Positions 14,935 through 22,431 of a DNA stretch of 24,669 bases are shown here, piece by piece (the stretch's first letter is position 1; each line of letters begins with the position of its first letter). The notes under the pieces are model-generated. The model was not told where the DNA came from and ran no database searches. It saw only the letters and a program-made list of their open reading frames with translations. A program made the position numbers and the translations under genes. Origin of the DNA: a virus; the IMG/VR virus record IMGVR_UViG_3300042392_002062, positions 1-24,669 of that record; one strand, given 5' to 3'.

Positions 14935-15212
14935 TTCGGGAAATGGTGGAAAGTTTGTACCGTCAGTACAAATTGCACACCAATTTAGAATCAAGTGCGA
15001 TCGCTAAAATTGGCGCGTCGTTCTCTGAGAAAGCGACATTACAAGACTTCTTGCCATTTCCAGATACGGAACAGGGGCAAAAGCAGAAAATACCAATGTC
15101 GCGGGAAACAGCACAAATTTATATTGAGTTGCGCGACATTGGTGTTCTTCCTCCCCGTGTGCTTGGGGCATTTGCAGATATTGAGGGAGAGATTGAGAAA
15201 TTAGTTAAATAG
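14146..15212 (+). CDS. Tail assembly chaperone fusion, gpGT-like, by -1 frameshift
   Basis: Reading 14146 to about 14790-14800 in frame 1 and then the -1 frame to TAA 15212 gives 355 residues. The -1 frame has no stop between 14760 and 15212 and encodes a coherent domain (EFYRESYYTIQYFGVTDP, FHRVPCWVIREMVESLYRQY, later PFPDTEQGQ and IYIELRDIGVLPPRVLGAF). The in-frame ATG at 14943 would cut this domain in half, so an independent start there is unlikely. Candidate slip sites are the five-G run in ctG_GGG_GAG (14784-14790) and tcA_AAA_GGC (14796-14802). A 9-bp hairpin follows at 14817-14843. The frameshift is inferred from reading frames and synteny. Confidence 0.7.
14784..14843 (+). promoter_or_regulatory. 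Programmed -1 frameshift region with stimulatory hairpin
   Basis: Candidate slippery sites lie at 14784-14790 (G run) and 14796-14802 (A run). GAGCTCACG (14817-14825) pairs with CGTGAGTTC (14835-14843), 9 bp with one G-T pair and a GAAAAAGAA loop. The hairpin begins 14 nt after the second candidate and 26 nt after the first, so the A run fits the usual geometry better. Confidence 0.5.
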
Positions 15213-15216
15213 CGTG

Positions 15217-15250
15217 TTAGATTTATCTTTTATTTTGCGGATCACATTTA
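15217..15250 (+). promoter_or_regulatory. Degenerate copy of the repeated promoter-like leader (exonuclease gene)
   Basis: TTAGAT at 15217 is followed by CTTTTATTTTGCGGATCAC and then ATG 15250. It aligns with the leaders at 15932 and 16601 but has GCGGATCAC where they have CGATCGCA, and a 33-nt instead of 31-nt distance to the ATG. Upstream is the end of the chaperone gene. Confidence 0.4.
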
Positions 15251-15930
15251 TGACCAAATATTTTCTAGACACAGAATTTATAGAGGACGGAACGACTATA
15301 TCATTGATATCTATAGGGATTGTCTGCGAGGATGGCAGAGAATTTTATGCCGTCAATAGGGATTGTGATTTAACTAAAGCATCCCAATGGGTAAAGAATA
15401 ATGTAATTTCTAAGTTACCTCCCAAAGATCCGTTGCCTATTGAGGTTTCACCACGTCTTTGGGAGGAATCAAAAGCATGGAAAACGAAGGCTGAGATAGC
15501 GGAAGAAGTTGCTAATTTCTTCCATTGCTATGGTGAAGTAGAATCAGTAAAACCAACCGGATGGAATAAATTTCTACTAAAAATTCAATCTCAATCTCCA
15601 ATTTGGCTAATCAGGTTAATGCAAGCAACCCAGGTGTTTGCTTATCATTCAAAGACTAAAACAAAATACAGCTTAGGGATTGGTAGAGCAAAGCCTGAAA
15701 TATGGGGTTACTATGCAGATTACGATCATGTCGTATTCTGCCAATTATTTGGGGCAATGATTGCATTGCCAAATGGATTTCCTATGTACACAAAAGACAT
15801 CAAGCAGTTGTGTGATGACTTAGGTAATCCTGAACTACCAAAACAAGAATCTGGTGAGCATAATGCTTTAGCTGACGCGAGACACAATCAAGTCATGTAT
15901 CAATTTTTGATGAATTTAAAGCAGGGTTAG
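15250..15930 (+). CDS. DEDDh 3'-5' exoribonuclease, Rv2179c-like
   Basis: From ATG 15250 the protein is 226 residues; the upstream GTG at 15214 adds 12 unconserved hydrophobic residues. Catalytic residues of the DEDDh fold are visible: Asp7 and Glu9 in FLDTEF, the second Asp in YADYDHV (Asp157 or Asp159), and His204 and Asp209 in EHNALADARHN. The LDTEFIEDG start and YADYDHV motif are characteristic of the Rv2179c-like 3'-5' exoribonuclease family (PF16473). The expected role is trimming of RNA 3' ends. It lies between the chaperone and tape measure genes, where structural genes are normally contiguous, so it is a moron-like insertion. It has its own copy of the repeated leader. Confidence 0.85.
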   Translation: MTKYFLDTEFIEDGTTISLISIGIVCEDGREFYAVNRDCDLTKASQWVKNNVISKLPPKDPLPIEVSPRLWEESKAWKTKAEIAEEVANFFHCYGEVESVKPTGWNKFLLKIQSQSPIWLIRLMQATQVFAYHSKTKTKYSLGIGRAKPEIWGYYADYDHVVFCQLFGAMIALPNGFPMYTKDIKQLCDDLGNPELPKQESGEHNALADARHNQVMYQFLMNLKQG

Positions 15931-15931
15931 G

Positions 15932-15963
15932 TTACAATACTTCTTTTATTTTACGATCGCAGA
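15932..15963 (+). promoter_or_regulatory. Repeated promoter-like leader, copy 2
   Basis: TTACAAT at 15932-15938 (TACAAT is a 5/6 match to a -10 box), then a T-rich segment TTTTATTTT, ACGATCGC, and ATG at 15963, 31 nt from the first T. Copy 3 at 16601 has exactly the same spacing. No Shine-Dalgarno is present. It precedes a 24-codon ORF and, further on, the 95-aa gene. Confidence 0.5.
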
Positions 15964-16037
15964 TGACTTTTAGTTATGTGTTCGTTGACGTGAAAATCCC
16001 TGTTAATTTGCGGTTTAGCTTCACATCACAAAAATAA
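15963..16037 (+). CDS. Possible 24-aa leader peptide or gene remnant
   Basis: ATG 15963, behind the promoter-like leader, opens 24 codons (MTFSYVFVDVK then IPVNLRFSFTSQK). The stop TAA lies inside the left arm of the hairpin at 16034-16061. The MTF start and leader resemble the 206-aa gene at 16632, so this could be the remnant of a paralogous cassette whose body was lost, or a leader peptide for the 95-aa gene. Translation is not certain. Confidence 0.3.
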   Translation: MTFSYVFVDVKIPVNLRFSFTSQK

Positions 16038-16061
16038 CCATTGGATTGATCCAACGGTTAT
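16034..16061 (-). terminator. Minus-strand-oriented intrinsic terminator
   Basis: ATAACCATTGGA (16034-16045) and TCCAACGGTTAT (16050-16061) pair over 11 of 12 positions with a 4-nt loop. On the minus strand the stem is followed by TTTTGTG. The + strand side lacks a T run. The outer stem (ATAACC/GGTTAT) and flank match the hairpin at 6069-6095. No intact minus-strand gene ends here, only the fragment described at 16095-16185. Confidence 0.5.
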
Positions 16062-16094
16062 CGGTAGTGGTTTCGGCATATTCAGCCGCACGAT

Positions 16095-16185
16095 TTACAA
16101 ATCTTCTAGGTCATCTATAATTGATTTTGCTGCCGACTTTGCGAGACGCTGAGTTTCCCACTTACCACGAGGTCTTATGAAAAGG
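16095..16185 (-). pseudogene. Possible 3' remnant of a minus-strand gene
   Basis: A minus-strand frame with no start codon ends at TAA 16097-16095 with a protein-like stretch (RGKWETQRLAKSAAKSIID, then DLEDL). It stops 33 bp before a minus-strand terminator. It is closed upstream by a stop and overlaps the 5' end of the 95-aa + gene. This could be the tail of a gene replaced by the present cassette. It is short, so chance cannot be excluded. Confidence 0.25.
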
Positions 16186-16464
16186 CAAATTCGCCGTAAC
16201 CGACATCAGGCTAAACAGCGATTAAGAGAACTGGATGCCGTTGCTAAAAAGCAAATCCACAGAAGTTACAATCTTTTTATGGATTCATGGGGTGGAACTC
16301 GCTGTCCTGGTTGTGGAATAAATATTAGACCACACCAACTACTTGATACTGACTTTAGTGGAACTGGTGTAGATGAGCAGGGTAAATTGGCTGTACACAT
16401 TTCAGGTTATTTACTACCTTGTGAAAATGTTAAAAAATGCCCTGGCGAGAAAGATTGGTGCTGA
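16177..16464 (+). CDS. 95-aa Cys-rich, probable zinc-binding protein
   Basis: The N-terminal third is very basic (MKRQIRRNRHQAKQRLREL), followed by a TRCPGCGINIRPHQ motif with a CxxC pair and a nearby His, and a C-terminal group PCENVKKCPGEKDWC with three Cys. This pattern suggests a zinc-bound fold that binds nucleic acid, but no known family is recognised. GAGG lies 5 nt upstream of the ATG. It is the second gene of the accessory cassette between the chaperone and tape measure genes. Confidence 0.65.
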   Translation: MKRQIRRNRHQAKQRLRELDAVAKKQIHRSYNLFMDSWGGTRCPGCGINIRPHQLLDTDFSGTGVDEQGKLAVHISGYLLPCENVKKCPGEKDWC

Positions 16465-16478
16465 CACCCAGCAAAGAT

Positions 16479-16550
16479 GTGATATATTGATTAATGAGGA
16501 CTGCCTCGTAATGGGATAGTCGTATGACTGTTGATTAATGGCAATATCAC
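16479..16550. other. Candidate structured RNA or DNA: three-way junction
   Basis: GTGATATATTG (16479-16489) pairs with CAATATCAC (16542-16550) with a two-base bulge. Inside are two hairpins: GAGG/CCTC (16496-16507, ACTG loop) and GATAGTC/GACTGTT (16515-16532, GTAT loop, two G-T pairs). TTGATTAATG occurs twice, at 16487 and 16531. It lies between the 95-aa gene stop and the terminator at 16573. The active strand and function are unknown. Confidence 0.35.
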
Positions 16551-16572
16551 GTCCTGCATTAACTGTCGCAAC

Positions 16573-16600
16573 AACCGCTACACAAGTGGCGGTTTTGTTG
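16573..16600 (+). terminator. Intrinsic terminator upstream of the 206-aa gene
   Basis: AACCGC (16573-16578) pairs with GCGGTT (16589-16594), followed by TTGTTGTT. The stem is short, and the terminator runs directly into the TTACAAT of the next promoter-like leader, separating the 95-aa transcript from the next unit. Confidence 0.5.
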
Positions 16601-16632
16601 TTACAATGGTGATTTTATTTTGCGATCGCACA
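16601..16632 (+). promoter_or_regulatory. Repeated promoter-like leader, copy 3
   Basis: TTACAAT at 16601-16607, then GATTTTATTTTGCGATCGCA and ATG 16632, 31 nt from the first T as in copy 2. It contains a full HIP1 octamer. A terminator sits immediately upstream, which fits a real transcription start. A start near 16614 would give a 5' UTR of only about 18 nt without a Shine-Dalgarno. Confidence 0.55.
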
Positions 16633-17240
16633 TGACCTTCAATATAGATATCCCCCACTTCAAATGTTTTATTAACAAGTCATTTCTTTATGATTGGGAT
16701 TTACAGCAAACAGGATACGTACCCGTCCGGGTATTCGGCATGACTTCTATTCCTGGCCGGGCAGTTGGGTTTAATTTAGTTACTAACCAGGGAGCGCAAT
16801 TTGCTAGAGTCCCAATTCATGCTCTCGCTTGGAGAGAAGATTGCGAGCAACTACCATTAGATTGGTTGCAATTGTGGGATTGCTTGAGTTATCAGCCATG
16901 TGCGATCGCCTATTCCTACCTTTCCGAACTACGTTGTAAAACCATTCTCAAAGATGGAAAATGGTATGACGGTGAGTATATGTTCACAATTGATTGGGTT
17001 GGTGGAGATTGGGCGGAAGATCCAAGCGAACATAAATGTGGCCATGTTTTAAAACTTGATAACGGTTGTTTCGCCATTCAACCCAACAACCGAATAATCT
17101 GGTTTGACCCCAGTTTTATTACTGAACCATTAACGAAAAATCCTGGCTACAAAATCCATGCTCACAGATACAATAGCGAATCTTCTGGATGGATATCAGA
17201 AAATAATGGCAATTTTTTCTATGAGATAATTCGATTATAG
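16632..17240 (+). CDS. Conserved phage protein of unknown function (202 aa)
   Basis: ATG 16632 (MTFNIDIPHFKCF) gives 202 residues; the TTG at 16620 overlaps the HIP1 site and is not favoured. The protein has a distinctive block: LPLDWLQLWDCLSYQPCA, then KWYDGEYMFTIDWVGGDW, EHKCGHVLKLDNGCFAIQ and PNNRIIWFDPSF. I have the impression that this block recurs in hypothetical proteins of other tailed phages, without an assigned function. It is beta-rich, with no membrane segment or signal. It has its own terminator-bounded leader, and the tape measure gene follows after 79 bp. Confidence 0.7.
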   Translation: MTFNIDIPHFKCFINKSFLYDWDLQQTGYVPVRVFGMTSIPGRAVGFNLVTNQGAQFARVPIHALAWREDCEQLPLDWLQLWDCLSYQPCAIAYSYLSELRCKTILKDGKWYDGEYMFTIDWVGGDWAEDPSEHKCGHVLKLDNGCFAIQPNNRIIWFDPSFITEPLTKNPGYKIHAHRYNSESSGWISENNGNFFYEIIRL

Positions 17241-17319
17241 CAATTTTAGATGATCTAATCCTAGCTTTTTAAGGGAAAAATCATTCAAATGCCTATAACA
17301 TTGAGGCGGGTTTATTCCT

Positions 17320-20300
17320 ATGACTTCCCTTGGTACTCTTGAACTACAGCTAACGGCCAACCAAGCCGCACTATACCAACAATTGAATCAAACCAAGGCT
17401 TACGCCACGCAGGTAGCCAAGGGTATTGAGAAGCAGATAAACCAAGCCTTTGGAAGTGTCGGAGGAAACAGGCTAGGAGGTTTAAACCAAGCAACTGCTC
17501 AAGCTGCGAGTGCCGGACAGGCCGCGGGGAGAACTTTCACGGATAGATTCAAGAACGCAGTTGAGCCGATTAAGGGCATTTTAAGCAATGTCTTTAATGG
17601 TGTTTTTGTTGGGGCTGGGATTGGGGCGTTTAACTCAATTACTGGTGTAGTTGGTTCGGCACTGGGTGCGGTTCAACAATTCGCGGGTGAGATTTTCAAT
17701 GTTACCAAAGACTTCCAAAACTTTGAATCTTCACTAAAAACCTTCCTCAAGGGCAATCAAAAAGAAATTGATGATTTTGTCGGCAAGTTAGAGAAGTTTG
17801 CAGCTACTACACCGTTTGAGCTAAAGGATTTACAGCAAGCAGCAATCCAAAACTTAGCAACCGGTGCAAAACCAGATCAGATTATCAAAGACCTCAAAAC
17901 CATTGGTGATGTCGCCGCAGGTGCTAACGCCAGACTTGGCGACTTGATGGAAGTTTACGCCAAATCACGGACTGAGGGGAAATTACAGAATGAAGACATT
18001 GACCAATTTACGGGGCGCGGGGTGCAGCTTCGGGCTGAACTTGCCAAAATGCTAGGGGCAAAGGAATCTGAAATTAGACAACTGGCCACAGACGGAAAAC
18101 TAGAATTTCGTCACCTTGAGGAAGCTTTACGCCGCATGAGTGCTGAGGGCGGGGCGTATTTTGGGGCAATGGAGAATAAAGCAAAAACTTTAGAAGGTCG
18201 TCTATCCAACGTCCAAGATACTTTTTATCAGTTCCAGAAATCAATCGGCGTGGCATTTGAGCCGATCATGAATTTCATTGTCCAGACATTTGGTGATATT
18301 GTGTCTGGCTTGACATCTTCTAACGGAATCATGAAGGATGTCCGCAAAGAATCTGAGAAATTAGTCGGAACTTTTAAAGCTAATCCGCAGTTGGTTCAAT
18401 CCCTAAATAAAGCTATTCAAGAGTTAGTAGCGGGTGCGTTTAAATTATTATTAGACGGGATAACAAGTTTCACCAAATATTTAGAAACTAACCCGAATAT
18501 TATCAGGGATATGTCTACTGCCTTTAATGATTTTTGGGGAGTAGTTAAAGTCGTTTTTGACGGGTTAAAATTTATTTTTGATGGGATAAATTTAATTGTT
18601 GGTGGTATCCAAGCAGGTGCTAGAGGCGCGGCTGATATTTGGGTTGCCAGTGAACCAACTTTAAATAATATTTGGCAGAAAACCATTGATATATCAAAAG
18701 CGATCGCTGATGGAATTGTTGCGGCATGGAATACCTGTGTAAATTTAGTTAAATCATTGATTAAGTTGATTCAGTCCTTATTTAATGGTGTTGTAAATCT
18801 CACAACTAACGGCATTAATTTGTTGAATGCAGGGCTAAAAACCGCAGTTTCAATTACTCAAGCTATTGGCGAAAATATTGGTAAATGGACATCAAATATT
18901 GGTAGTGCTATTCAAAAAGCTGGGGAATTTGCAAGTCAAGGAATACCGGGAATTGGCAGCGCGTTTCAATTAGCTACCAAGAAGGCTGAGGAATTTTGGA
19001 AATGGGCAACAGGACAAAATCAACAACCAACGACACAGCCGCAAGCACAGCTACAGGCATCGTCACCTAACTCTGGTAATGGTAATAACATAATAGGGAA
19101 CATCGTTCAGGGCGTGCAAGGTTTTTTTGGGTTAGGATCACCCGCGAACCCCAAAAGCAAGGTAATCATGCGCCGCACTGGGCAAAAAGACGAAAACGGG
19201 CTAGAGAAAATAGCCTTGGTAGTTTATGACGATCAAGGACGGGCGATCGCTCAACACACTGTAAATAGCGGTACTCGTCGCACCCAAGGAATGTTCGGGG
19301 CAGGTGGAACTACTCAAAGCGGATCACTAGCACCTGTTGAATATGGCACTTACAATATTGGTGGCGAAGTTGCAGGGATGGGAGCAGGAGTTGGATCAAG
19401 ATTTATTCCTGTAAATCCCACTTTTCGCACTCAACGATCTGCAATTGGTTTTCACTTAGATGCAAACCGACAGACAGCCCCAGGGAGTGCTGGGTGTATT
19501 GTTTTTGCCAACCAACAAGAGTTTGACAGTTTCCGAAATGCTCTCAAGCAAAGTGGCGCAAAACAATTGATTTTTGATGAAGGGAAGGGGCAAGTAGGTA
19601 TTGTGAACGCCGTCGTCGGGACAGAGCTTAATAGCTTTAAGCCTATCCAAGAAGCAGCGAAAAATGCACTACCCACAGGTGCGGGTTTATCGTCTCGCAC
19701 TGCCAATATTGTGCGTGGTAAGAATGAGGAGATTTTCGGTAAAGCTGGCTTGACAGATAGCTTAGTTGCGCTAGTTAAAAAATCAGAAGGTTTTGCAGCA
19801 ACACCATACTTTGATCGAACTCAATACTCGGTTGGTTTTGGGACTAAGGCTAAATCATCAGGCGAGCGCTTAACAGTTGAAGAAGCAAACCAACGGCTAT
19901 TAAATGAGCTACTTTACAAACGTTCTCGCGTTCAGAAAATGGTCAAAGTCCCCATCAACAATAATCAATTGGATGCTTTGACCTCGTTCGCTTTTAACGT
20001 GGGTGAAGGGGCATTAGGAGAAAGTACCCTACTCAAAAAACTAAACTCTGGAGATTATGCAGGTGCGGCTAAAGAGTTTCTGAGGTGGAATAAAGGTAAA
20101 CATCGCGGAGTTAAACAAGCATTGCCAGGATTAACCAAGCGGCGTAACTCTGAGATGCAATTATTTCTGAGCCAGTCAAATACTACACCTGCTCAACAAG
20201 CAGCTATTGGAGAACGGAGAACGGGGAACGGGGAATTAGCGCAAACCCCAGGTGTCGCTCAAGGTGGCAATGCCGGAGATCAACGGAATTTATTAGCAGC

Positions 20301-22431
20301 ACGGCGTAAACTTGCAGAAACCAAATATCGAGAAATTAAAGATGAGATTGACGCGGCTACTAAACAGGCTGATAACGCTCAAAAACAGCAGCGAGAATTA
20401 GATGCTAAAAAACGTGATCAACTAGACAAAGAAAAACGGGCTGAGTTTGCAGCTTACGAGGCTTTAGCCCCAGATGATGAAGCTAAAAAGATTATTCAGA
20501 AACGCGCCAAACAATACGAGATTGATCTACGTTATCAGGAGAATTTGATCAAATTTTCTCAGGAACGCGAGGATCTTCTTGATGCCAGAAATAAGAAATT
20601 AAAGATTTTGGCAGAGGCTAAAAAGCGTGGTGAAACTGTTACGCCGGATGATGCTGGCGTGGATTACTCCAAAGCAATTAATCAGTTAGATGAAATCATC
20701 AAATCTCAGAAACAGTTGCGAGACTTGGAGTTAGAAACCAATAATTTAAACCAGTCCAGTGCAGAAAAAGAAATCGAGAAGAACAAGGATCGTCAGCGAG
20801 AAATTGAAAAGTTATCTCGCGTCCATGAAGCGTACATTAATCAGTTGAAATTGCAGCAATCATTAGTTGGCGATGATGCGACAAAACAGGGTATCCAATT
20901 AACAATTGATAAGGCGCAGATTGAATACAGTGCTAAGGCCGCATTAATGCCACTGCAAAATCAACTTTATGATTTACAGGATCGGAAAGTTTATTTGTTG
21001 GGTGAGGGGGGATTGAAAAAAGATTCTGAGGAAGTCAAGCGGCTTCAGAAAGATATTAATAATTTAGTTGCTCAAATTCATTCAATTGCCAATAAGGGTG
21101 GCGTGGATTTAAAACTATTTGAGAATCAGCGTAAACAAATTGAGTTGCAAAATCAACGGCTAAGGGAGTCGGAAAAACAGGAAATTGAACACAACAAACA
21201 AGTTCTTGAGCTTAATAAAGAAATTTCTACCGCACGGACTCAACAACAAAAAGCTGAGTTACAGTTTCAATTAGATAAAATAAACGCAATTCAACAAGAA
21301 AAGCAGGTGTTAACCACTCTCAAGCAGGAATATGATGATTTAACCCAAGGACGCGAGAAATTAATCAATGAAGGCAAACTAGACGCTGCTAGTGATGTAA
21401 TTAAAGTTTTAGACGGTAAGATTGCTGACTTAAACGAAAAAATTAAAATATTGGGCGAACAGTCAAAATCAAGTTTTGAAACCCTTACCAGAGAAGGACA
21501 AAAAACCATTGAACAAGGCAGGTTTGCGGATCTAGAATCTGCGCTTTCTAAAGAAGCATCAATGTTACCAGCACAAACTGGTTTAATTCGCAGACGTGGT
21601 GGCAATGAATATGAAGTCTCCGCATTAGAAGCTGAAGCCGCAAGAATGGAGGAACAATTTAGATATAAACAAGAATTACTACAAATTGAACAACAAATAG
21701 CCGCCGCGAAAGGAAAAGCCAACGAGTACACAGAGCAAGAAATAGCTGCACTACAAGCCAATGCCGAAGCAATTAACAAGATTAATTTAGAGGGTATTTC
21801 TCAACAAGTGAAAACACTCGGCAAAGACTTATTAGATGTTGGTAAAAACGCCCTCGGTTCATTCTTTGGTGACATCATTTCTGGGTCTAAATCTGCGGGG
21901 GATGCCTTCAAAGACCTGATCGGAAGCATCGCCCAACAATTAACCCAATTGGCGGTTAACTCCCTTATTTCTAGTATCTTTGGTGGAGGTGGTGGTTTGT
22001 TCGGCGGTGGAGGCGGTAAAGGCGGTGGGATACTGGGATTTAGTGAAGGATATGTCCCCAATTACGCCACAGGAAATAGTAACCCCATATCAGAAGCACT
22101 AAACCGCGAGAGGGTTCAGTCAGGGGGCAGGAAAGCAATACTGGGCGTGTTTAATGAAGATGAGATGATATTGACCGCAGAACAATCTAAGCGTTTTCAA
22201 GAACTGCGATTAGACAAAATATTGAATTTTGCGAATGGTGGTATTGTCGGAGGTGGTCAAAATTTAAGTAATGAAATCGGGTCTAAAAACATGAACATAA
22301 ATATCCCCGTCACTGTAGAGGGCGGCGGGGATAGCTCGGTCAATGTTCCACAATTGCAAAATTCTCTAAGATCAGTTGTGTTGGCGGAAATTCAGAAACA
22401 ACAGCGTCCGGGCGGGGCGTTGAATAGGTAA
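17320..22431 (+). CDS. Tail tape measure protein with embedded YkuD-like and GH24 lysozyme domains
   Basis: A 1703-residue protein. Residues about 128-320 form the tape measure N-terminal domain (FESSLKTFL, FAATTPFELKDLQQAAIQ, GRGVQLRAELAKML, FQKSIGVAF). Hydrophobic stretches lie near 85-126 and 405-450. Residues about 612-757 resemble an L,D-transpeptidase (YkuD) type domain: His712 in GFHLD and PGSAGCIVF with Cys726. Residues about 806-955 are a GH24 lysozyme-like domain: Glu823 (KKSEGF), Asp832 (YFDRTQ), Ser837 where most members have Thr, and the closing GLTKRRNSEMQLFL. Long coiled coils follow (about 980-1480), then a Gly-rich segment near 1552-1570 and GYVPNYATG. It sets tail length and probably delivers wall-cutting activity during DNA entry. 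The stop abuts the convergent gene at 22432. Confidence 0.9.
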   Translation: MTSLGTLELQLTANQAALYQQLNQTKAYATQVAKGIEKQINQAFGSVGGNRLGGLNQATAQAASAGQAAGRTFTDRFKNAVEPIKGILSNVFNGVFVGAGIGAFNSITGVVGSALGAVQQFAGEIFNVTKDFQNFESSLKTFLKGNQKEIDDFVGKLEKFAATTPFELKDLQQAAIQNLATGAKPDQIIKDLKTIGDVAAGANARLGDLMEVYAKSRTEGKLQNEDIDQFTGRGVQLRAELAKMLGAKESEIRQLATDGKLEFRHLEEALRRMSAEGGAYFGAMENKAKTLEGRLSNVQDTFYQFQKSIGVAFEPIMNFIVQTFGDIVSGLTSSNGIMKDVRKESEKLVGTFKANPQLVQSLNKAIQELVAGAFKLLLDGITSFTKYLETNPNIIRDMSTAFNDFWGVVKVVFDGLKFIFDGINLIVGGIQAGARGAADIWVASEPTLNNIWQKTIDISKAIADGIVAAWNTCVNLVKSLIKLIQSLFNGVVNLTTNGINLLNAGLKTAVSITQAIGENIGKWTSNIGSAIQKAGEFASQGIPGIGSAFQLATKKAEEFWKWATGQNQQPTTQPQAQLQASSPNSGNGNNIIGNIVQGVQGFFGLGSPANPKSKVIMRRTGQKDENGLEKIALVVYDDQGRAIAQHTVNSGTRRTQGMFGAGGTTQSGSLAPVEYGTYNIGGEVAGMGAGVGSRFIPVNPTFRTQRSAIGFHLDANRQTAPGSAGCIVFANQQEFDSFRNALKQSGAKQLIFDEGKGQVGIVNAVVGTELNSFKPIQEAAKNALPTGAGLSSRTANIVRGKNEEIFGKAGLTDSLVALVKKSEGFAATPYFDRTQYSVGFGTKAKSSGERLTVEEANQRLLNELLYKRSRVQKMVKVPINNNQLDALTSFAFNVGEGALGESTLLKKLNSGDYAGAAKEFLRWNKGKHRGVKQALPGLTKRRNSEMQLFLSQSNTTPAQQAAIGERRTGNGELAQTPGVAQGGNAGDQRNLLAARRKLAETKYREIKDEIDAATKQADNAQKQQRELDAKKRDQLDKEKRAEFAAYEALAPDDEAKKIIQKRAKQYEIDLRYQENLIKFSQEREDLLDARNKKLKILAEAKKRGETVTPDDAGVDYSKAINQLDEIIKSQKQLRDLELETNNLNQSSAEKEIEKNKDRQREIEKLSRVHEAYINQLKLQQSLVGDDATKQGIQLTIDKAQIEYSAKAALMPLQNQLYDLQDRKVYLLGEGGLKKDSEEVKRLQKDINNLVAQIHSIANKGGVDLKLFENQRKQIELQNQRLRESEKQEIEHNKQVLELNKEISTARTQQQKAELQFQLDKINAIQQEKQVLTTLKQEYDDLTQGREKLINEGKLDAASDVIKVLDGKIADLNEKIKILGEQSKSSFETLTREGQKTIEQGRFADLESALSKEASMLPAQTGLIRRRGGNEYEVSALEAEAARMEEQFRYKQELLQIEQQIAAAKGKANEYTEQEIAALQANAEAINKINLEGISQQVKTLGKDLLDVGKNALGSFFGDIISGSKSAGDAFKDLIGSIAQQLTQLAVNSLISSIFGGGGGLFGGGGGKGGGILGFSEGYVPNYATGNSNPISEALNRERVQSGGRKAILGVFNEDEMILTAEQSKRFQELRLDKILNFANGGIVGGGQNLSNEIGSKNMNINIPVTVEGGGDSSVNVPQLQNSLRSVVLAEIQKQQRPGGALNR
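20209..20236 (+). repeat. Four tandem 7-bp repeats inside the tape measure gene
   Basis: GGAGAAC, GGAGAAC, GGGGAAC and GGGGAAT in a row at 20209-20236. Such heptamer runs resemble the short tandemly repeated sequences scattered in filamentous cyanobacterial genomes. Here they are translated as ERRTGNGE-type residues in the linker just after the GH24 domain. Confidence 0.7.

Noticed and set aside
14943-15212. An independent 89-aa gene starting at ATG 14943
   Set aside because: The frame continues upstream to 14760 with a well-formed protein sequence, so the ATG is best read as an internal Met of the frameshifted chaperone.
21291-22061. Long minus-strand frames opposite the end of the tape measure gene
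   Set aside because: Low-complexity Ser, Cys and Pro products that are mirror images of coiled-coil and Gly-rich codons; the + frame is clearly coding.
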